From positions 17,488,501 to 17,552,500 of the forward strand of contig CM029115.1 of NCBI GenBank assembly GCA_016859345.1: a stretch of 64,000 nt of DNA, given 5' to 3'. Below, piece after piece: positions 62,187 to 64,000 of the stretch. Origin of the DNA: Istiophorus platypterus. Lineage: Eukaryota > Chordata > Actinopteri > Istiophoriformes > Istiophoridae. The notes below the pieces were generated by a model that did not search any database, was not told the DNA's origin, and saw only the letters and a list, made by a program, of their open reading frames with translations. The first letter of the stretch is position 1. Every line of letters starts with the position of its first letter. Made by a program: the position numbers and the translations under genes.

Positions 62187-62768
62187 ATGTATTTTATAGT
62201 TTCCTTGTAGCCATCTGAATGCTGGCCTACAACCTGTCTGACCGTCCTACAGCTTGTGTTTTCATTCCCTATTGGACTTCTTTGTTGTTCTCCCAGATCT
62301 CTGAAATTACTTTGGTGAGGACAATATTATCATAACTAATATTAATGATGGCCAAAACTATAAAGAAATAAAACTCAAGTTGTAATAACATGCAATTTCC
62401 CCTTTCATTTTAAGGAAAAAGTGCCTGGACACACTTGCTGTTTGAACGTTTTAGCAAGTCCCTGCTGCATGTTCGGTTAGCAGCAGCTGGCTGGTGCAGT
62501 CCTCTATTGACGGCCTTGTTTTCAGGCACCTCAACAACAGTTGCTGCTAAGGCGAGGGGATTTCTCCGTCACACACCCACTCACATTTTCCATGCTGGTC
62601 CAGGGGTTCGAATCAGTGACCTTCTACCCACATGAAGACAGGCTACTGCTTCCTTGTCTGTCTTTTCGGGATACATTTCTGCATTGATGACATTCAGCAT
62701 TCACAAATCTGCCTTTACAGGTGGAGGGCTTTGTTGCTGGGATTGTGATTGAGTGTGGTGGATAATAC

Positions 62769-62884
62769 CTGTCCCGAAGCTCTCCTCCCCACAGAGGGAA
62801 CAACGTCCAGAATCCATCAGGTTCCCAAAGTATCTGTAGCCTGTGGGAGTCTCATACAGTGCCAGTTTCATGGCTTTGGCTACC
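62769..62884 (-). CDS. pgm5: pgm5 coding exon: sugar-binding loop
   Basis: Minus-strand acceptor 'gtctttttgtag' and donor 'gtatta' flank 116 nt. It reads VAKAMKLALYETPTGYRYFG and ends NLMDSGRCSLCGEESFGT plus a spare G. The CGEESFG loop carries the Glu and Ser that contact the substrate in PGM1. The spare first base completes a codon from an exon lying beyond the right edge of the window. Confidence 0.93.
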
Positions 62885-64000
62885 CTACAAAAAGACAGAG
62901 AGAAAGACAGACACGGAAACAAAGCTGGAGTCAATGTTGTCCACTTGTCTACTTTTTGCTCACAAACACACACTGTATTTATCTCTCCAATATCTAACTC
63001 CAGCTTTTCTCCCAGTTCTGACATAGAGATAAGCTTATAAACAATCCTCTGACCTTTGAAATAAAGTAAACCAAATGCTGTATGACAAGCGTGCCAACAG
63101 CTCATCCAATAATTTAATAAGGTGAAGGCAGCGAGAACAAAGTGAGTTAACCTTTTAGCTGATGTTTGCTTTGAAGCTGAGCCACATACTTTACTTACAT
63201 AGGGAGAGGAGGAGAGGTAGTGTGAATGCATATGTATGTATTTGAATACATGTGTGTGCCAGGGTCCTGAGGAGGGCTGAAGCTGCAGAGAGTACTAAAT
63301 GCTGGAGGAAAGGGATTGCAAAGAAATAGACTCAGCAGGGAATTTGCAAAGAGAAAGATCTAATTAAACTTTTAAGTGCAAAATTAAAGATGAGTACAGC
63401 TGAATACAATGGAATTACAGTAAGATTATGATAAAAGGGTGCAATTTTAGAAAAGGGTTGACACATATGGGTGAAAACTGAAATAGCATGTAAAACTAAT
63501 GTAATATCGAATAACAAACAAAAATCAGCAGTGATTAAATTAATCAGGTCTTGGCACTGAATACTTTGACATAGAGCCAAACTCCCGGCCCCTCTCTTTG
63601 CCAGCCTCTGTTGCACTTGCATCAAATAATAATCTGAAACATGTTCATGGGGTTTTCTGTCCATACTCTAATCTAAAGGGGTTATTATTATGATGACAAT
63701 TTACATTCCGTAATAACATTTGAGTCAGCCATTGGCACAGCATCAAAGTCTAATGGGCAAGGTCACAGCTATTGTTAAGGACACCAAAGACATGTCCTCA
63801 GACATGTCCTCAGTTTCTACAATAACATGCACAGGGTGAGTAAAGCAGTAGTCCTAGAATTAAAGCTGACATGATATTTTTTAGAGCCAATCTGTTTTAA
63901 AGGTGCTATAGGTCAGTATATTCATAATAACAATGAATCAAGGAGTCGCTCATAGCGTCGAATCCACAACAATCTCCAACTCTGCAGTTCCCCTCAGCTC
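62885..64000 (-). other. pgm5: pgm5 intron to the window edge
   Basis: No further pgm5 exon could be found up to 64000. The sequence is unique-looking and AT-rich, and contains a short direct repeat 'gacatgtcctca' near 63790 and 63802. The next upstream exon must lie outside the window. Confidence 0.5.

Overview
The window looks like nuclear DNA from a ray-finned (probably percomorph) fish. Protein-coding exons are small, flanked by GT-AG introns and separated by AT-rich non-coding DNA. There are many (CA)n/(TG)n microsatellites, and several stretches resemble dispersed repeats common in teleost genomes. I saw no prokaryotic, viral or CRISPR-like coding content.

Layout. (1) 1-28,160, + strand: the 3' 13 exons of a zinc-finger SWIM gene, best identified as zswim6 (zswim5 is the alternative). 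The SWIM motif is in the first visible exon (5511-5867), the stop codon is at 25106-25108, and a long AT-rich 3' UTR follows. Exon 1 lies upstream of the window. One coding exon of 151 nt is present twice (9455-9605 and 10926-11076) inside a 1.47-kb tandem duplication. (2) 28,160-46,600: intergenic DNA with a second tandem duplication (538 bp, copies apparently identical), a SINE/LINE-like 3' tail, microsatellites, and several blocks that look like conserved non-coding elements. (3) 46,606-48,180, + strand: a two-exon gene for a small two-pass membrane protein with three PPxY motifs, identified as tmem252. (4) 50,929-62,884, - strand: the last five coding exons of pgm5 (aciculin), convergent with tmem252; its N-terminal exons lie beyond base 64,000.

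The convergent tmem252-pgm5 pair is as I recall it for human 9q21, while ZSWIM6 is on human 5q12. Both human segments are represented on chicken Z, so the linkage here supports the zswim6 call. The genes share no obvious pathway: ZSWIM6 is a nuclear/neuronal developmental factor, TMEM252 is a little-studied membrane protein, and PGM5 is a non-enzymatic adhesion and muscle protein.

No novel biological system was found. The most noteworthy observation is the exon-containing tandem duplication. Any mature zswim6 mRNA can include exactly one of the two copies without losing frame, and both large duplications in the window start and end in CA/TG repeats. This points either to unequal exchange at microsatellites or to false haplotype duplication in the assembly.
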